56,807 nt of DNA from Haloferax prahovense DSM 18310 (GTDB lineage: Archaea > Halobacteriota > Halobacteria > Halobacteriales > Haloferacaceae), in contig NZ_AOLG01000054.1 of NCBI RefSeq assembly GCF_000336815.1, positions 124,480 through 181,286 of the forward strand, given 5' to 3'. Below the pieces are notes generated by a model. It saw nothing but the letters and a program-made list of their open reading frames with translations. It was not told where the DNA came from and ran no database searches. Below, piece after piece: positions 35,447 through 43,889 of this stretch. The translations under genes and the position numbers were made by a program. The stretch's first letter is position 1, and each line of letters opens with the position of its first letter.

Positions 35447-35629
35447 GTGTCCGATATCGTCGACGCACTTCGGTACAGCACGCCGCTGGCGCTCGTCGCC
35501 GGCGTCGTCTGGTTCCTCGTGGCCTCGTGGTCCGGCGAGCCGAACTGGGTCGAAGGTGCGGTGTTCGTCGTCGGTTTCGGCGTCGTCGCCACACTCGGCT
35601 GGCACTACTCCGACGAGCGGAACGAGTAG
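35447..35629 (+). CDS. Small two-helix membrane protein
   Basis: This 60-residue frame from GTG 35447 reads SDIVDALRYSTPLALVAGVV, then WFLVASWSGEPNWVEGAVFV, then VGFGVVATLGWHYSDERNE. An alternative GTG at 35381 overlaps the preceding stop but would add an Arg-rich stretch unlike haloarchaeal protein, so I prefer 35447. It probably belongs to the same transcript as its left neighbours. Function unknown. Confidence 0.65.
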   Translation: MSDIVDALRYSTPLALVAGVVWFLVASWSGEPNWVEGAVFVVGFGVVATLGWHYSDERNE

Positions 35630-35653
35630 CGACCCGGCGAGAGACCGGCCGAG

Positions 35654-36637
35654 TCAGAAGTACCGGTCGAGTCCCGACTGTCTGCGAACCGCCCCGGCCG
35701 GGTCGGCGACCCAGCCCGTCCGCGACTCGCGGAGGCCGTCGCGGTCAAGTTCGGGCGGGTCGGCCGCCTCGAACGCCGAGCAGTCGGCACCGCACTCGGA
35801 GCCGGGGTCGACCACGCGGTCGAAGTGGGCGCAGACCGGGCGGCCGTCGGCGTCGACGCGGGCGTGGGCGCAGGCGGGGAGGTCGTAGGCGCGCCACCCC
35901 TTCCCGTAGGCGCGCTCGGCAAGTCGAAGGCGGGCGGTTCGCTTTTCCGCGGGCGAGACGAGCGCCACGTCGGTGTGTAGCGAGTGGTACTCGACGGGTT
36001 CGACGCCGGTCGAACCGGGCGAGAGCGGCTGAGGCTCGCGGACCACCTCCCGGTCGCCGGTGTCGGGGTCGAAGCGCCAGACGCCGACTTCCTCGGGGAT
36101 GCGGTTGAGGTGCGCGCCGGTGACGTAGCTCTCAGTCGCGAGAATCACCTCGTCGAAGACCGCGAGACTCACGTCGAGGCGGAGCTGTCGGAGCAGGTCG
36201 CCGGGACTGCCGAGGTCGGGTTTGTTCTCGATGCCGACGAGCCGGGAGAACCAGTCGTCGGGATAGCGGGCGGCGCGGCGGACGTACTCCCTGCTCCGGC
36301 GGCGCTCGGACTCGAAGAAGCCGACCTCGACGGCGCGGTCGGTGGCGCGGCGGGCGCGGCCGGGGTGGCAGTCGAAGCCGTCGCGCCAGAAGACGGCGCT
36401 TCCGGCCCCCACGTCGCTCTCGATGGCCGCCGCGGGAATCGCGCGGTCGGTGATGCGGGCGCGTTCGTCGAACTCCGGGCCCGGAACGACGGCGCACACG
36501 TCGATGATGCGGCTCCCGGGCGAGGCGACCGACGCGCCGAGTTGGCGCGCGGGCAGCCAGTCTGTCGTCTGTTCGAGCTGGGCGCAGAGCGCCAGTTCGA
36601 AGGCGAACTCCGAGGGCGACGACACCGGAGCGGGCAC
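35654..36637 (-). CDS. DUF5787-like haloarchaeal protein
   Basis: The protein has 327 residues from GTG 36637. It starts PAPVSSPSEFAFELALCAQL, the typical beginning of this haloarchaeal family, and continues with DWFSRLVGIENKPDLGSPGD and SLAVFDEVILATESYVTG. The D...E-x-K pattern in the middle (GIENKPDLG) resembles PD-(D/E)XK nucleases, so a nuclease-like fold is plausible. Near the end CAHFDRVVDPGSECGADC gives several Cys and His, a possible metal site. A GAGCTTTTTGCC box 23-34 bases upstream supports GTG 36637; the frame further upstream is dropped as Arg-rich. The nuclease idea is inference. Confidence 0.7.
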   Translation of the reverse strand: MPAPVSSPSEFAFELALCAQLEQTTDWLPARQLGASVASPGSRIIDVCAVVPGPEFDERARITDRAIPAAAIESDVGAGSAVFWRDGFDCHPGRARRATDRAVEVGFFESERRRSREYVRRAARYPDDWFSRLVGIENKPDLGSPGDLLRQLRLDVSLAVFDEVILATESYVTGAHLNRIPEEVGVWRFDPDTGDREVVREPQPLSPGSTGVEPVEYHSLHTDVALVSPAEKRTARLRLAERAYGKGWRAYDLPACAHARVDADGRPVCAHFDRVVDPGSECGADCSAFEAADPPELDRDGLRESRTGWVADPAGAVRRQSGLDRYF

Positions 36638-36763
36638 GTGGTACGGTCGGGGATGGAGCGGCAAAAAGCTCGCTCTCAGAGCGGTCGACCCGTCGTGTCT
36701 ATGTTCTCGCATTTGATTTTCGGGGAGATACCTATTTGAAACAGAGCGAGGCAGTACTGACCG

Positions 36764-37573
36764 ATGAAGGGGGAAGACAACGCAACCCACAGTATCAGAC
36801 GGAGAACGTACCTCGGTATCGCGGCCAGCGCGGGGCTCGCCGGTCTCGCCGGCTGTAGTTCCGGAACGACCGCGAGCGCCGCGCGGGCACCGCCGAAGGT
36901 TCCGAAGGGGGCGCTCGAAGCCGGCGGCTGGGAGTACATCGGGGGACACTCTCTCGACCCGGCGTTCGAGCGGTCGGTCGGCCCGGCGAGCGTCTCCGCG
37001 GCGTTCGAGACGGTCGTGTACGAAGACATGGACCTCTCCGAGACGCTGAAAGAGAAGACGCTCGGGCAGGCCGAGGGGCAGTTCTCGCTGTTCTTCGCGA
37101 CGCGCGTGACGCTCGACCCGAGCCTGTCGAACCTCCCGGAGACGGTCCGCGGAACGGTCGTCGACTTGGTCGAGAAGCACGCGCGGAAACACTACGAGAC
37201 GCAGTTATCGGACGTTGGCGTCACGGACATCGAACAGACCGACACGCGGTCGACGACGGTCGATACCGGCGATTCGGCGCGCGTTACCGACTACGGGGCG
37301 ACGATTTCCTTCGATACGATTACGTTCCCGTTCACGGACGAAAAGGAGTTCACAATCGAAGGACAGGAGTTCGACGTCAGCGGGATGCTGGCCGTCTGGG
37401 AGCACGACGGGGCGATTCTCGTCGCGGGTGGCGCACACCCCGGCGAGAACATCGAACTCAGCGTGACCAAGGAGCCGACCGAGGCCATCGAGGTCTCGGT
37501 CGACATCGACCTCGGACTCACGCCGGACGCCTACCGAGACGAGCTTCGCTCGCTCGTCAAGGGCGTCGAATAA
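36764..37573 (+). CDS. Tat-exported haloarchaeal lipoprotein (DUF6517-like)
   Basis: The protein has 269 residues. A twin-arginine leader (HSIRRRTYLGIAASAGLAG) with lipobox LAGC places the mature protein on the outer face of the membrane. Later segments (GWEYIGGHSLDPAFERSVGP, FSLFFATRVTLDPSLSNLP, then VSGMLAVWEHDGAILVAGGA) resemble the haloarchaeal DUF6517 lipoproteins, of unknown function. The final residues ELRSLVKGVE are also typical of such proteins. The gene is divergent from the DUF5787-like gene. No catalytic pattern is seen. Confidence 0.75.
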   Translation: MKGEDNATHSIRRRTYLGIAASAGLAGLAGCSSGTTASAARAPPKVPKGALEAGGWEYIGGHSLDPAFERSVGPASVSAAFETVVYEDMDLSETLKEKTLGQAEGQFSLFFATRVTLDPSLSNLPETVRGTVVDLVEKHARKHYETQLSDVGVTDIEQTDTRSTTVDTGDSARVTDYGATISFDTITFPFTDEKEFTIEGQEFDVSGMLAVWEHDGAILVAGGAHPGENIELSVTKEPTEAIEVSVDIDLGLTPDAYRDELRSLVKGVE

Positions 37574-37758
37574 CCGACGGATTCCGGAGCCGATAGCCGT
37601 TCGAGGGGTTACTCGAATCGGTCTACGAACCGTCGTGCTGGGGGGCACGACGAACCATTTTCCGAAGCAGCGCCGGGAGCGGGAGACGCCGCTGAATCGC
37701 CGCGCGCGGTGTGTGACCGCCCGACGTAGCCACAGCAGCCCCGGTCCGAGAACAGCAC

Positions 37759-37765
37759 CTTTATC
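37759..37765 (+). promoter_or_regulatory. TATA box of the aIF2 gamma operon
   Basis: CTTTATC lies about 46 bases before the ATG, so transcription would start near 37789 and leave a short leader holding the ribosome site. It probably drives the whole translation/transcription cluster. Confidence 0.5.
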
Positions 37766-37801
37766 AGTCGTTCGGAGCCAAGTTCACGCAAGATTACTCT
37801 C

Positions 37802-37808
37802 AGGAGGT
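37802..37808 (+). promoter_or_regulatory. Shine-Dalgarno site of aIF2 gamma
   Basis: AGGAGGT is a full anti-16S match. ATG 37811 is only three bases from the GGAGG core; GTG 37814 next to it has the ideal spacing, so the true start may be one codon later. A leadered first gene of an operon stands out here. Confidence 0.65.
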
Positions 37809-37810
37809 CA

Positions 37811-39046
37811 ATGGTGACGAAAAACCCACAACAACCGGAGGTGAACATCGGACTCGTCGGTCACGTCGACCACGGAAAGACGACGCTCGTTCAAGCGTTG
37901 TCCGGCTCGTGGACGGACCAGCACTCGGAGGAGATGAAGCGCGGAATCTCCATCCGACTCGGGTACGCCGACGCGACGTTCCGTCAGATTCCCGGCGTTG
38001 ACGCGCCGGAGTGTTACACGGTCGAAGAGGAGACAGAAGACGGCGAAGAGACCGAAGTGCGCCGCACCGTCTCGTTCGTCGACGCGCCCGGCCACGAAAC
38101 GCTCATGGCGACCATGCTCTCTGGTGCCGCCATCATGGACGGCGCCATCCTGCTCGTGAGCGCGACCGAGGACGTGCCGCAGGCCCAGACAGCAGAGCAC
38201 CTGATGGCGCTCGATATCATCGGTATCGAGAACATCGTCATCGCGCAGAACAAGGTCGACCTCGTCGACCGCGAGCGCGCCCTCGACAACTACGAACAGA
38301 TCAAGGAGTTCGTGAAGGGAACGGTGGCCGAAGACGCGCCCATCGTCCCCATCAGCGCCCAGCAGGAGGTCAACCTCGACCTCCTCATCGAGGCCATCGA
38401 GGAGGAGATTCCGACGCCCGACCGCGACGAGACCGAAGACAGCCGGATGTTCGTCGCGCGCAGCTTCGACATCAACCGCCCGGGGACGACCTGGGACGGA
38501 CTCATGGGCGGTGTCATCGGCGGCAGCGTCGTCGCCGGCAAGCTCGAGGAGGGCGACGAACTCGAACTTCGCCCCGGCCGTGAGGTCGACGAGGAGGGCC
38601 AGACCGAATGGCGCTCCATCACGACCGAGGTCCGCTCGCTACAGGCGGGCGGCAACATGGTCGACGAAGTCCAGCCCGGCGGTCTCTGCGGCGTCGGGAC
38701 CGGTCTCGACCCGAGCTTCACGAAGGGCGACGCGCTCGCGGGACAGGTCGCCGGCGAGCCCGGCACGCTCCCGCCGACACGCGAGCAGTTCACCATGGAC
38801 GTCGAACTGCTCGACCGCGTCGTCGGCGGCGAGGAAGACGAGGGTATCGACGAGATATCCACCGGCGAGCCCCTGATGCTCACCGTCGGCACCGCGACGA
38901 CCGTCGGCGCGGTGACGAGCGCGCGAAGCGGCGAGGCGGAAGTCTCGCTCAAGCGCCCCGTCTGTGCCGCCGAAGGCGCGAAGATAGCCATCAACCGCCG
39001 CGTGGGCGCCCGCTGGCGGCTCATCGGTATCGGGACGCTCAAGTGA
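37811..39046 (+). CDS. eif2g: Translation initiation factor aIF2, gamma subunit
   Basis: This 411-residue GTPase carries Met-tRNAi to the small ribosomal subunit with alpha and beta subunits. G1 is GHVDHGKT (residues 17-24), the switch [14 protein letters not shown]3 DAPGH (91-95) and G4 NKVDLVD. Domains 2 and 3 are beta barrels with [13 protein letters not shown] and [15 protein letters not shown]. In many archaea the G2-G3 gap holds a zinc knuckle with two CxxC pairs; here this stretch (about residues 57-85) has a single Cys and is acidic instead. The gene heads a co-directional run with the PIN, Rpo7, Spt4 and CoA kinase genes. Confidence 0.97.
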   Translation: MVTKNPQQPEVNIGLVGHVDHGKTTLVQALSGSWTDQHSEEMKRGISIRLGYADATFRQIPGVDAPECYTVEEETEDGEETEVRRTVSFVDAPGHETLMATMLSGAAIMDGAILLVSATEDVPQAQTAEHLMALDIIGIENIVIAQNKVDLVDRERALDNYEQIKEFVKGTVAEDAPIVPISAQQEVNLDLLIEAIEEEIPTPDRDETEDSRMFVARSFDINRPGTTWDGLMGGVIGGSVVAGKLEEGDELELRPGREVDEEGQTEWRSITTEVRSLQAGGNMVDEVQPGGLCGVGTGLDPSFTKGDALAGQVAGEPGTLPPTREQFTMDVELLDRVVGGEEDEGIDEISTGEPLMLTVGTATTVGAVTSARSGEAEVSLKRPVCAAEGAKIAINRRVGARWRLIGIGTLK

Positions 39047-39047
39047 C

Positions 39048-39437
39048 GTGACCGCCACCGTAGTCGTCATGGACACGAACGCGCTCATGATGCCGGTCGA
39101 GCTCGACGTTCGCGTGTTCGACGAACTCGACCGGCTGCTCGCGGCCGACGCGGACCTCGTGGTCCCCACAGCCGTCCTCGACGAGCTGGAGAAGCTCTCG
39201 ACGGGCAGCGGGACCGAAGGCGTCGCGGCGAGCGTGGGCGCGGACCTGGCGACCCGGTGCCGGGCGGTCGAAACCGAGGAATCGTACGCCGACGACGCGG
39301 TCGTCGAACTCGCCGAATCGGGCGAGGTCGACTACGTCGTCACGAACGACAAGCCCCTCCGTGACCGGGTGCTCGACTGCGGGATTCCCGTCGTCGGCAT
39401 CCGGGGGCACGCCACGCTGGCAATCACGGAACCTTAA
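39048..39437 (+). CDS. PIN-domain RNase, Fcf1/Utp24-like
   Basis: The protein has 129 residues. It reads VVVMDTNALMMPVELDVRVF, with the first catalytic Asp and the NALMMP pattern of archaeal Fcf1/Utp24-type PIN proteins. ADLVVPTAVLDELEKL supplies the second acidic residue and YADDAVVELAESG with YVVTNDKPLRDRV the rest. It is likely an endonuclease; by similarity to Utp24 a role in small-subunit rRNA processing is reasonable. GTG 39048 lies one base after the aIF2 gamma stop, and eight bases separate its own stop from rpo7. No antitoxin partner is present, which separates it from VapC toxins. Confidence 0.85.
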   Translation: MTATVVVMDTNALMMPVELDVRVFDELDRLLAADADLVVPTAVLDELEKLSTGSGTEGVAASVGADLATRCRAVETEESYADDAVVELAESGEVDYVVTNDKPLRDRVLDCGIPVVGIRGHATLAITEP

Positions 39438-39444
39438 CGAAACT

Positions 39445-40017
39445 ATGTACAAACGGGTACGACTCAAAGATACAGTCGAAGTCCCACCCCGACACCTGGG
39501 CGACGTGACGCCCGAGCGGGTCAAGCGACTGTTGCAGGACAAGTTGGAAGGACGGATGGACGAGGACGTGGGGAGCGTCGTGAGCGTCGTGAACGTCAAC
39601 GACATCGGCGAGGGCACCGTGCTGCCCAGCCGCCCCGGCGTCTACTACGAGGCCGACTTCGACGCCATCACCTACGACCCCGACATGCAGGAGGTCGTCG
39701 ACGGCATCGTGGTCGAAGTCGTCGAGTTCGGTGCCTTCGTCGGCATCGGGCCGGTCGACGGGCTGCTCCACGTCTCGCAGATATCCGACGAATACCTCGC
39801 CTACGACGGCGAGAACCAACAGCTCGCGTCGACCGAGTCCAACCAGACGCTCGCCGTCGACGACGAGGTTCGCGCACGCATCGTCACCAAGAGCATCGAC
39901 GAGCGCAACCCGCGCGACTCGAAGATCGGCCTCACGGCCAAACAGCCGGGGCTCGGCAAGCACGGCTGGCTCGAATCGAAGCGCCAGCAGAGCGAGGCTT
40001 CGGCGGAGGGTAACTGA
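39445..40017 (+). CDS. rpo7: RNA polymerase subunit Rpo7 (RpoE')
   Basis: This is the 190-residue stalk subunit of archaeal RNA polymerase, pairing with Rpo4. The N-terminal RNP-like tip domain is MYKRVRLKDTVEVPPRHLGD and a C-terminal S1-type OB fold begins at VVDGIVVEVVEFGAFVGIGP and has DGLLHVSQISDEYLAYD. The length is normal for the family. It overlaps Spt4 by one base (TGATG), implying equal expression. The end (ESKRQQSEASAEGN) is a short charged tail typical of haloarchaea. An upstream in-frame extension is not used. Confidence 0.95.
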   Translation: MYKRVRLKDTVEVPPRHLGDVTPERVKRLLQDKLEGRMDEDVGSVVSVVNVNDIGEGTVLPSRPGVYYEADFDAITYDPDMQEVVDGIVVEVVEFGAFVGIGPVDGLLHVSQISDEYLAYDGENQQLASTESNQTLAVDDEVRARIVTKSIDERNPRDSKIGLTAKQPGLGKHGWLESKRQQSEASAEGN

Positions 40018-40214
40018 TGGCGAAGCCCCGTCTCGCCTGCCGCGAGTGCCACTTCGTCAACGACCCGGACAAACAGACGTGCGAGAACTGCGGGTCGAGC
40101 AGTCTCACCGAGGACTGGGCGGGTTACGTCGTCATCACCCACCCCGAAGACAGCGAAATCGCCACCGAGATGAACGTCACCGAGCCCGGCGGCTACGCGC
40201 TGAAGGTCCGCTGA
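40017..40214 (+). CDS. spt4: Transcription elongation factor Spt4
   Basis: This 65-residue zinc protein binds Spt5 and improves RNA polymerase processivity. Four cysteines in two CxxC pairs (Cys8/Cys11 and Cys22/Cys25) form the zinc site, and DWAGYVVITHPEDSEIA is the Spt5-contact segment. The start ATG overlaps the Rpo7 stop (TGATG). Full-length archaeal Spt4 proteins are of this size. It is often annotated as RpoE2 or RpoE''. Confidence 0.95.
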   Translation: MAKPRLACRECHFVNDPDKQTCENCGSSSLTEDWAGYVVITHPEDSEIATEMNVTEPGGYALKVR

Positions 40215-40216
40215 GG

Positions 40217-40756
40217 ATGCTCACCCTGCCGACGGCGCTTCGAGCGGCGTTCAAAGAGCCGTTCGGCCCGGTGTACACCGAGGCCGACGACCTCCTCGCA
40301 GACGCATCCAGCGAGGACGCGGGCGCGCCGCTCGTCGCCGTCGGCGACGTCGTCACCTTCCACCTCCGCCGCGCCGGTCGCCCGCCGGACGTGGCAGTCG
40401 TCGACGGCAAGACGAAGCGCGAGGCCGTCGGCGAGGAGATTCGCCGCGCGGTCGAGACCGGCCGTCTCGTCGAGGTCGAAAACGAACCGGGAACCGTCTC
40501 CGTCGACCTCGTGGCCGCGCTCGTGGCCGCGCTCGACGCCGACGAGCCGACGACGCTCCTCGTCGAGGGCGAAGAGGACCTCGCCACACTCCCGGCGGTG
40601 CTCGCCGCGCCCGTCGGCTCGACCGTCGTCTACGGCCAGCCCGACGAGGGAATGGTCCGCGTGACCGTCACCGACGCGGCCAAGACCGAGATGCGGGACC
40701 TCCTCGCGCAGTTCGACGGCGACTTCGACGCCGTGGTCGCGCCCATCGACGCCTGA
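40217..40756 (+). CDS. GTP-dependent dephospho-CoA kinase (DUF359)
   Basis: This 179-residue protein matches the archaeal dephospho-CoA kinase family, which uses GTP to complete CoA synthesis and is unrelated to bacterial CoaE. Family stretches are LVAVGDVVTFHLRRAG with DVAVVDGKTKREAVG, then NEPGTVSVDLVAAL and LLVEGEEDLATLPAVLAAPV with VVYGQPDEGMV. The enzyme was established biochemically in Thermococcus. The start is ATG two bases after the Spt4 stop. The gene seems to be transcribed with its left neighbours. Confidence 0.9.
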   Translation: MLTLPTALRAAFKEPFGPVYTEADDLLADASSEDAGAPLVAVGDVVTFHLRRAGRPPDVAVVDGKTKREAVGEEIRRAVETGRLVEVENEPGTVSVDLVAALVAALDADEPTTLLVEGEEDLATLPAVLAAPVGSTVVYGQPDEGMVRVTVTDAAKTEMRDLLAQFDGDFDAVVAPIDA

Positions 40757-40824
40757 GACGCGGGCGCGCTCGTCCCTTCGAAATCCTTTTACTTGCTTCG
40801 GGGGGAATTACTGGTAACTGAACC

Positions 40825-41130
40825 ATGGATATCGAAATCATCTCCGAGGAGGAGAACCCCATGTTGCACCGGACGGACGTTCGATTCGAGATCGTCCACG
40901 AGGAAGCGACGCCCTCGCGTCTGTCGGTTCGCGACTCGCTCGCGGCCAAGCTGAACAAGGACTCCGACGAGGTCGTCGTCCACGAACTCGACACGAAGTT
41001 CGGCATGCGCAAGACCGCGGGCTACGCGAAGGTCTACGAGAGCCCCGAATTCGCGCGCGACGTCGAGCAGGAGCACATGCTCGAGCGCAACAAGATCACC
41101 GACGCCGAAGTCGAAGCCGAAGAGGCGTAG
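40825..41130 (+). CDS. rps24e: Ribosomal protein S24e
   Basis: This 101-residue small-subunit ribosomal protein is found in archaea and eukaryotes. It begins MDIEIISEEENPMLHRTDV and holds RDSLAAKLNKDSDEVVVHEL and the KFGMRKTAGYAKVY motif typical of S24e. A TATA-like CTTTTACTT lies about 31-39 bases upstream. A very acidic tail (DAEVEAEEA) is characteristic of haloarchaeal ribosomal proteins. S27ae, a frequent neighbour in other archaea, is not found in the 33 bases after it. Confidence 0.96.
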   Translation: MDIEIISEEENPMLHRTDVRFEIVHEEATPSRLSVRDSLAAKLNKDSDEVVVHELDTKFGMRKTAGYAKVYESPEFARDVEQEHMLERNKITDAEVEAEEA

Positions 41131-41163
41131 TCCCGGCTTCGAACCGCCGTTTCTTCACACTCG

Positions 41164-42822
41164 ATGCGCATTCTCGGAATCGAAGGTACAGCGTGGGCCG
41201 CGAGCGCCGCGGTTTTCGAGACCGACGACCCCGACGCGCTCCGCTCCGGAACCGGGCGGACGCCGGACCCCGCGGCCAACCACGTCTTCATCGAATCTGA
41301 CCCGTACCAGCCCGACAGCGGCGGCATCCACCCGCGAGAGGCCGCAGAGCACATGGGAACCGCCATCCCCGAGGTCGTCGAGACCGCGCTCGCGCACGCC
41401 GCGGAGCGACACGACGGCGACGGCCCCGTCGTCGACGGCGTCGCGTTCTCCCGCGGACCCGGGCTCGGCCCGTGTCTCCGCATCGTCGGCACTGCGGCGC
41501 GCTCGGTCGCACAGACGCTCGACGTACCGCTACTCGGCGTCAACCACATGGTCGCGCACCTCGAAATCGGCCGCTACCAGTCCGGCTTCGACTCGCCGGT
41601 CTGTCTGAACGCCTCGGGTGCGAACGCCCACCTGCTGGGCTACCACAACGGCCGCTACCGCGTCCTCGGCGAGACGATGGACACCGGCGTCGGCAACGCC
41701 ATCGACAAGTTCACCCGTCACGTCGGCTGGACCCACCCCGGCGGCCCGAAAGTCGAAGAGGCCGCGAAGGGCGGCGACTACGTCGAACTGCCGTACGTCG
41801 TCAAGGGGATGGACTTCTCGTTTTCAGGCATCATGAGCGCCGCGAAGGACGAGGCGGACGCGGGCACGCCCGTGCCCGACATCTGCGCCGGCCTGCAGGA
41901 GACCATCTTCGCCATGCTCACCGAGGTGGCCGAGCGCGCCCTGTCGCTGACGGGGACAGACGAACTCGTCCTCGGCGGCGGCGTGGGCCAGAACGCCCGC
42001 CTGCGCGAGATGCTCGCCGAGATGTGCGACCAGCGCGGCGCGAAGTTCCACGCGCCCGAACCGCGGTTCCTCCGCGACAACGCCGGCATGATAGCCGTGC
42101 TCGGCGCGCGGATGCTCGCCGCGGGCGACACGCTCGCGGTCGAGAAATCGACCGTGGACCCGAACTTCCGTCCCGACCAAGTCGAAGTGACGTGGCGTGG
42201 CGCGGACGAGTCGGTCGCGCGCGCCTACACCGACGACGGCGCGATTCGCGGGGCCGAAGCGACCGTCGACATCGGCGCGGACGAGGTCGTCAAGCGGCGC
42301 GTCCCGAAGACGTACCGCCACCCGGAACTGGACGACAAACTCCGCCGCGAGCGGACGAAAGCCGAGTCGCGGCTGACGAGCGACGCCCGGCGCGCCGGCG
42401 TCCGGACGCCCGTCGTCCGCGACGTGGACCCCGTCGACGGCGTCATCGCGTTCCAGCGAGTCGGCGACGCGGACCTCGCGGAGCGACTCGACCCCGAGGC
42501 CGTCCGCATCGTCGGCGAGTATCTCGCGCGCCTCCACGAGGCGGGTATCGTCCACGGCGACCCGACGACGCGGAACATCCGAGTCGGGACCGGACCGGGC
42601 GGCGAACGGCGCGTGTACCTCATCGACTTCGGTCTCGGCTTCCACACGGGCCACGTCGAGGACCACGCGATGGACCTCCACGTGTTCGCCCAGAGCGTCG
42701 AGGGGACCGCCGACGACGCCGAGCCCCTCATCGACGCGCTCGAAGCGGGCTACGAAGCCGTCGGCTCCGAGGAGGTCATCGCCCGGTTGCGAGAGGTCGA
42801 ATCCCGCGGTCGGTACCGGTAG
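41164..42822 (+). CDS. Kae1-Bud32 fusion (KEOPS t6A modification)
   Basis: The protein has 552 residues. Residues 1-325 are Kae1/Qri7/TsaD (ASKHA fold). They start MRILGIEGTAWAASAAVF, with metal-binding His pairs in VNHMVAHLEIGR, FSRGPGLGPCLR, and DELVLGGGVGQNARL. Residues 345-552 are the Bud32 kinase (P53RK/atypical RIO): KRRVPKTYRHPELD is the N-lobe, GIVHGDPTTRNI the catalytic loop and LIDFGLGF the metal-binding DFG. The fused protein makes the threonylcarbamoyl group of tRNA A37 (t6A) with Pcc1 and Cgi121. A single-chain fusion is normal in many euryarchaea. Its position in the ribosomal run keeps it with translation genes. Confidence 0.95.
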   Translation: MRILGIEGTAWAASAAVFETDDPDALRSGTGRTPDPAANHVFIESDPYQPDSGGIHPREAAEHMGTAIPEVVETALAHAAERHDGDGPVVDGVAFSRGPGLGPCLRIVGTAARSVAQTLDVPLLGVNHMVAHLEIGRYQSGFDSPVCLNASGANAHLLGYHNGRYRVLGETMDTGVGNAIDKFTRHVGWTHPGGPKVEEAAKGGDYVELPYVVKGMDFSFSGIMSAAKDEADAGTPVPDICAGLQETIFAMLTEVAERALSLTGTDELVLGGGVGQNARLREMLAEMCDQRGAKFHAPEPRFLRDNAGMIAVLGARMLAAGDTLAVEKSTVDPNFRPDQVEVTWRGADESVARAYTDDGAIRGAEATVDIGADEVVKRRVPKTYRHPELDDKLRRERTKAESRLTSDARRAGVRTPVVRDVDPVDGVIAFQRVGDADLAERLDPEAVRIVGEYLARLHEAGIVHGDPTTRNIRVGTGPGGERRVYLIDFGLGFHTGHVEDHAMDLHVFAQSVEGTADDAEPLIDALEAGYEAVGSEEVIARLREVESRGRYR

Positions 42823-42887
42823 GTCGCCGCGACCGAACTCGTCGGAAGGCCAAAACGATTTATCCCGAGCCGGCGTATTCGTCTCAC

Positions 42888-43166
42888 ATGGCAGACAAAC
42901 CGCAGCGCGGAACGCTTTTCGGCATCCCGTACAACTTCGAGCGCCCGAGCGCCGGCCGACTGCTCTCGTCGTACTGGCAGCCCGGTAAGGGCATGCTGGT
43001 CGAGAAGCCCTTCGGCATCGGCTACACCCTGAATCTCGCGAGTTGGCGGTCGTGGGTCGTCCTCCTCGTCGCCGGGGGCCTCCTCTGGAACGAGCGACAG
43101 AAGGCGGAAGAGTCCGAAGAAGAGGCCGAGGCCGACGACGGCCCCGTCGAAGTCATCGTCGACTGA
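42888..43166 (+). CDS. DUF5808-like small membrane protein
   Basis: The protein has 92 residues. PGKGMLVEKPFGIGYTLNLA matches the DUF5808 pattern, in which an acidic/aromatic loop precedes a GIGxTLNxA segment. One membrane helix follows (SWVVLLVAGGLLWNERQ) and then a long acidic tail (EESEEEAEADD). GATTTATCC lies 22-30 bases before the ATG, so it has its own leaderless promoter. Function unknown; a membrane-attached accessory protein seems likely. Confidence 0.8.
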   Translation: MADKPQRGTLFGIPYNFERPSAGRLLSSYWQPGKGMLVEKPFGIGYTLNLASWRSWVVLLVAGGLLWNERQKAEESEEEAEADDGPVEVIVD

Positions 43167-43220
43167 GGCGAAGCGACCGACACCGACGACTTTTCCACGT
43201 CCGCCCGCGGAGGGGCGGGC

Positions 43221-43853
43221 ATGCTCCGATACGTCACCACGAACGCGGGGAAGGTCCGCGAGGCGCTCTCGTACCTCGACGACGACGTGACCCAACTCGA
43301 CTTCGACTACACCGAGGTACAGGCGTCCGAGCTCGGTCCCATCGCGGCGCACGGCGCGCGTGAGGCCTACCGCTACGCCGACGAACCGGTGCTCGTGGAC
43401 GACGCCGGTCTCTTTATCGACGGCTTCGAGGGCTTTCCCGGCCCGTACTCCTCGTACGTCGAGGACACTCTCGGCGTCGAGGCAGTCCACCGGCTGGCCG
43501 CGGCCGAACTCGACGAGCCCCGTCGAGCCTCGTTCCGCTGCGTCCTCGCGTACTGCGACGGCAAGGCCTTCGAGGCGAGTCCGGACCCGATAGACCGCGA
43601 CGACCGGACCGTGGCGGCCGCCCGCGGCGCGGAACAAGACGCGGAGGAGACGGAGACGCTCCCGGTGAAGTTGTTTACGGGGAGCGTCAACGGCCGCATC
43701 GTCCCGCCGCGCGGCGAGGGGGGCTTCGGCTACGACCCCATCTTCGAGCACGACGGTGCGACGTTCGCGGAGCTGAGCGCCGAGGAGAAAAACGGCATCT
43801 CCCACCGCGGGCGGGCGTTAGCGAAGTTCGCGACGTGGTACGCCGAGCGGTAG
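43221..43853 (+). CDS. rdgB: XTP/dITP diphosphatase (Ham1/RdgB type)
   Basis: This 210-residue protein hydrolyses non-canonical purine NTPs such as XTP and ITP to monophosphates, keeping them out of nucleic acids. The N-terminal motif TTNAGKVREA holds the substrate-binding Asn/Lys. DEPVLVDDAGLFIDGF carries the metal-binding Asp residues. GEGGFGYDPIFE is the C-terminal signature and SHRGRALAKF the terminal helix. There is an acidic insertion of about 25 residues at 120-147 that typical Ham1 proteins lack. A hairpin follows the stop codon. Confidence 0.93.
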   Translation: MLRYVTTNAGKVREALSYLDDDVTQLDFDYTEVQASELGPIAAHGAREAYRYADEPVLVDDAGLFIDGFEGFPGPYSSYVEDTLGVEAVHRLAAAELDEPRRASFRCVLAYCDGKAFEASPDPIDRDDRTVAAARGAEQDAEETETLPVKLFTGSVNGRIVPPRGEGGFGYDPIFEHDGATFAELSAEEKNGISHRGRALAKFATWYAER

Positions 43854-43864
43854 CGAAGCAAACG

Positions 43865-43889
43865 CCGTCGGACGCGAAGCGTCCGACGG
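43865..43889. repeat. Perfect 11-bp hairpin after the ITP pyrophosphatase gene
   Basis: CCGTCGGACGC-GAA-GCGTCCGACGG lies 11 bases after the stop, with a 3-base loop. No T run follows directly, so a simple terminator is doubtful. It could stabilise the mRNA end. Confidence 0.6.

Noticed and set aside
39048..39437. VapC-type toxin call for the PIN gene next to aIF2 gamma
   Set aside because: It has no small partner gene, sits in a housekeeping operon and shows the DTNALMMP pattern of Fcf1/Utp24-like proteins.
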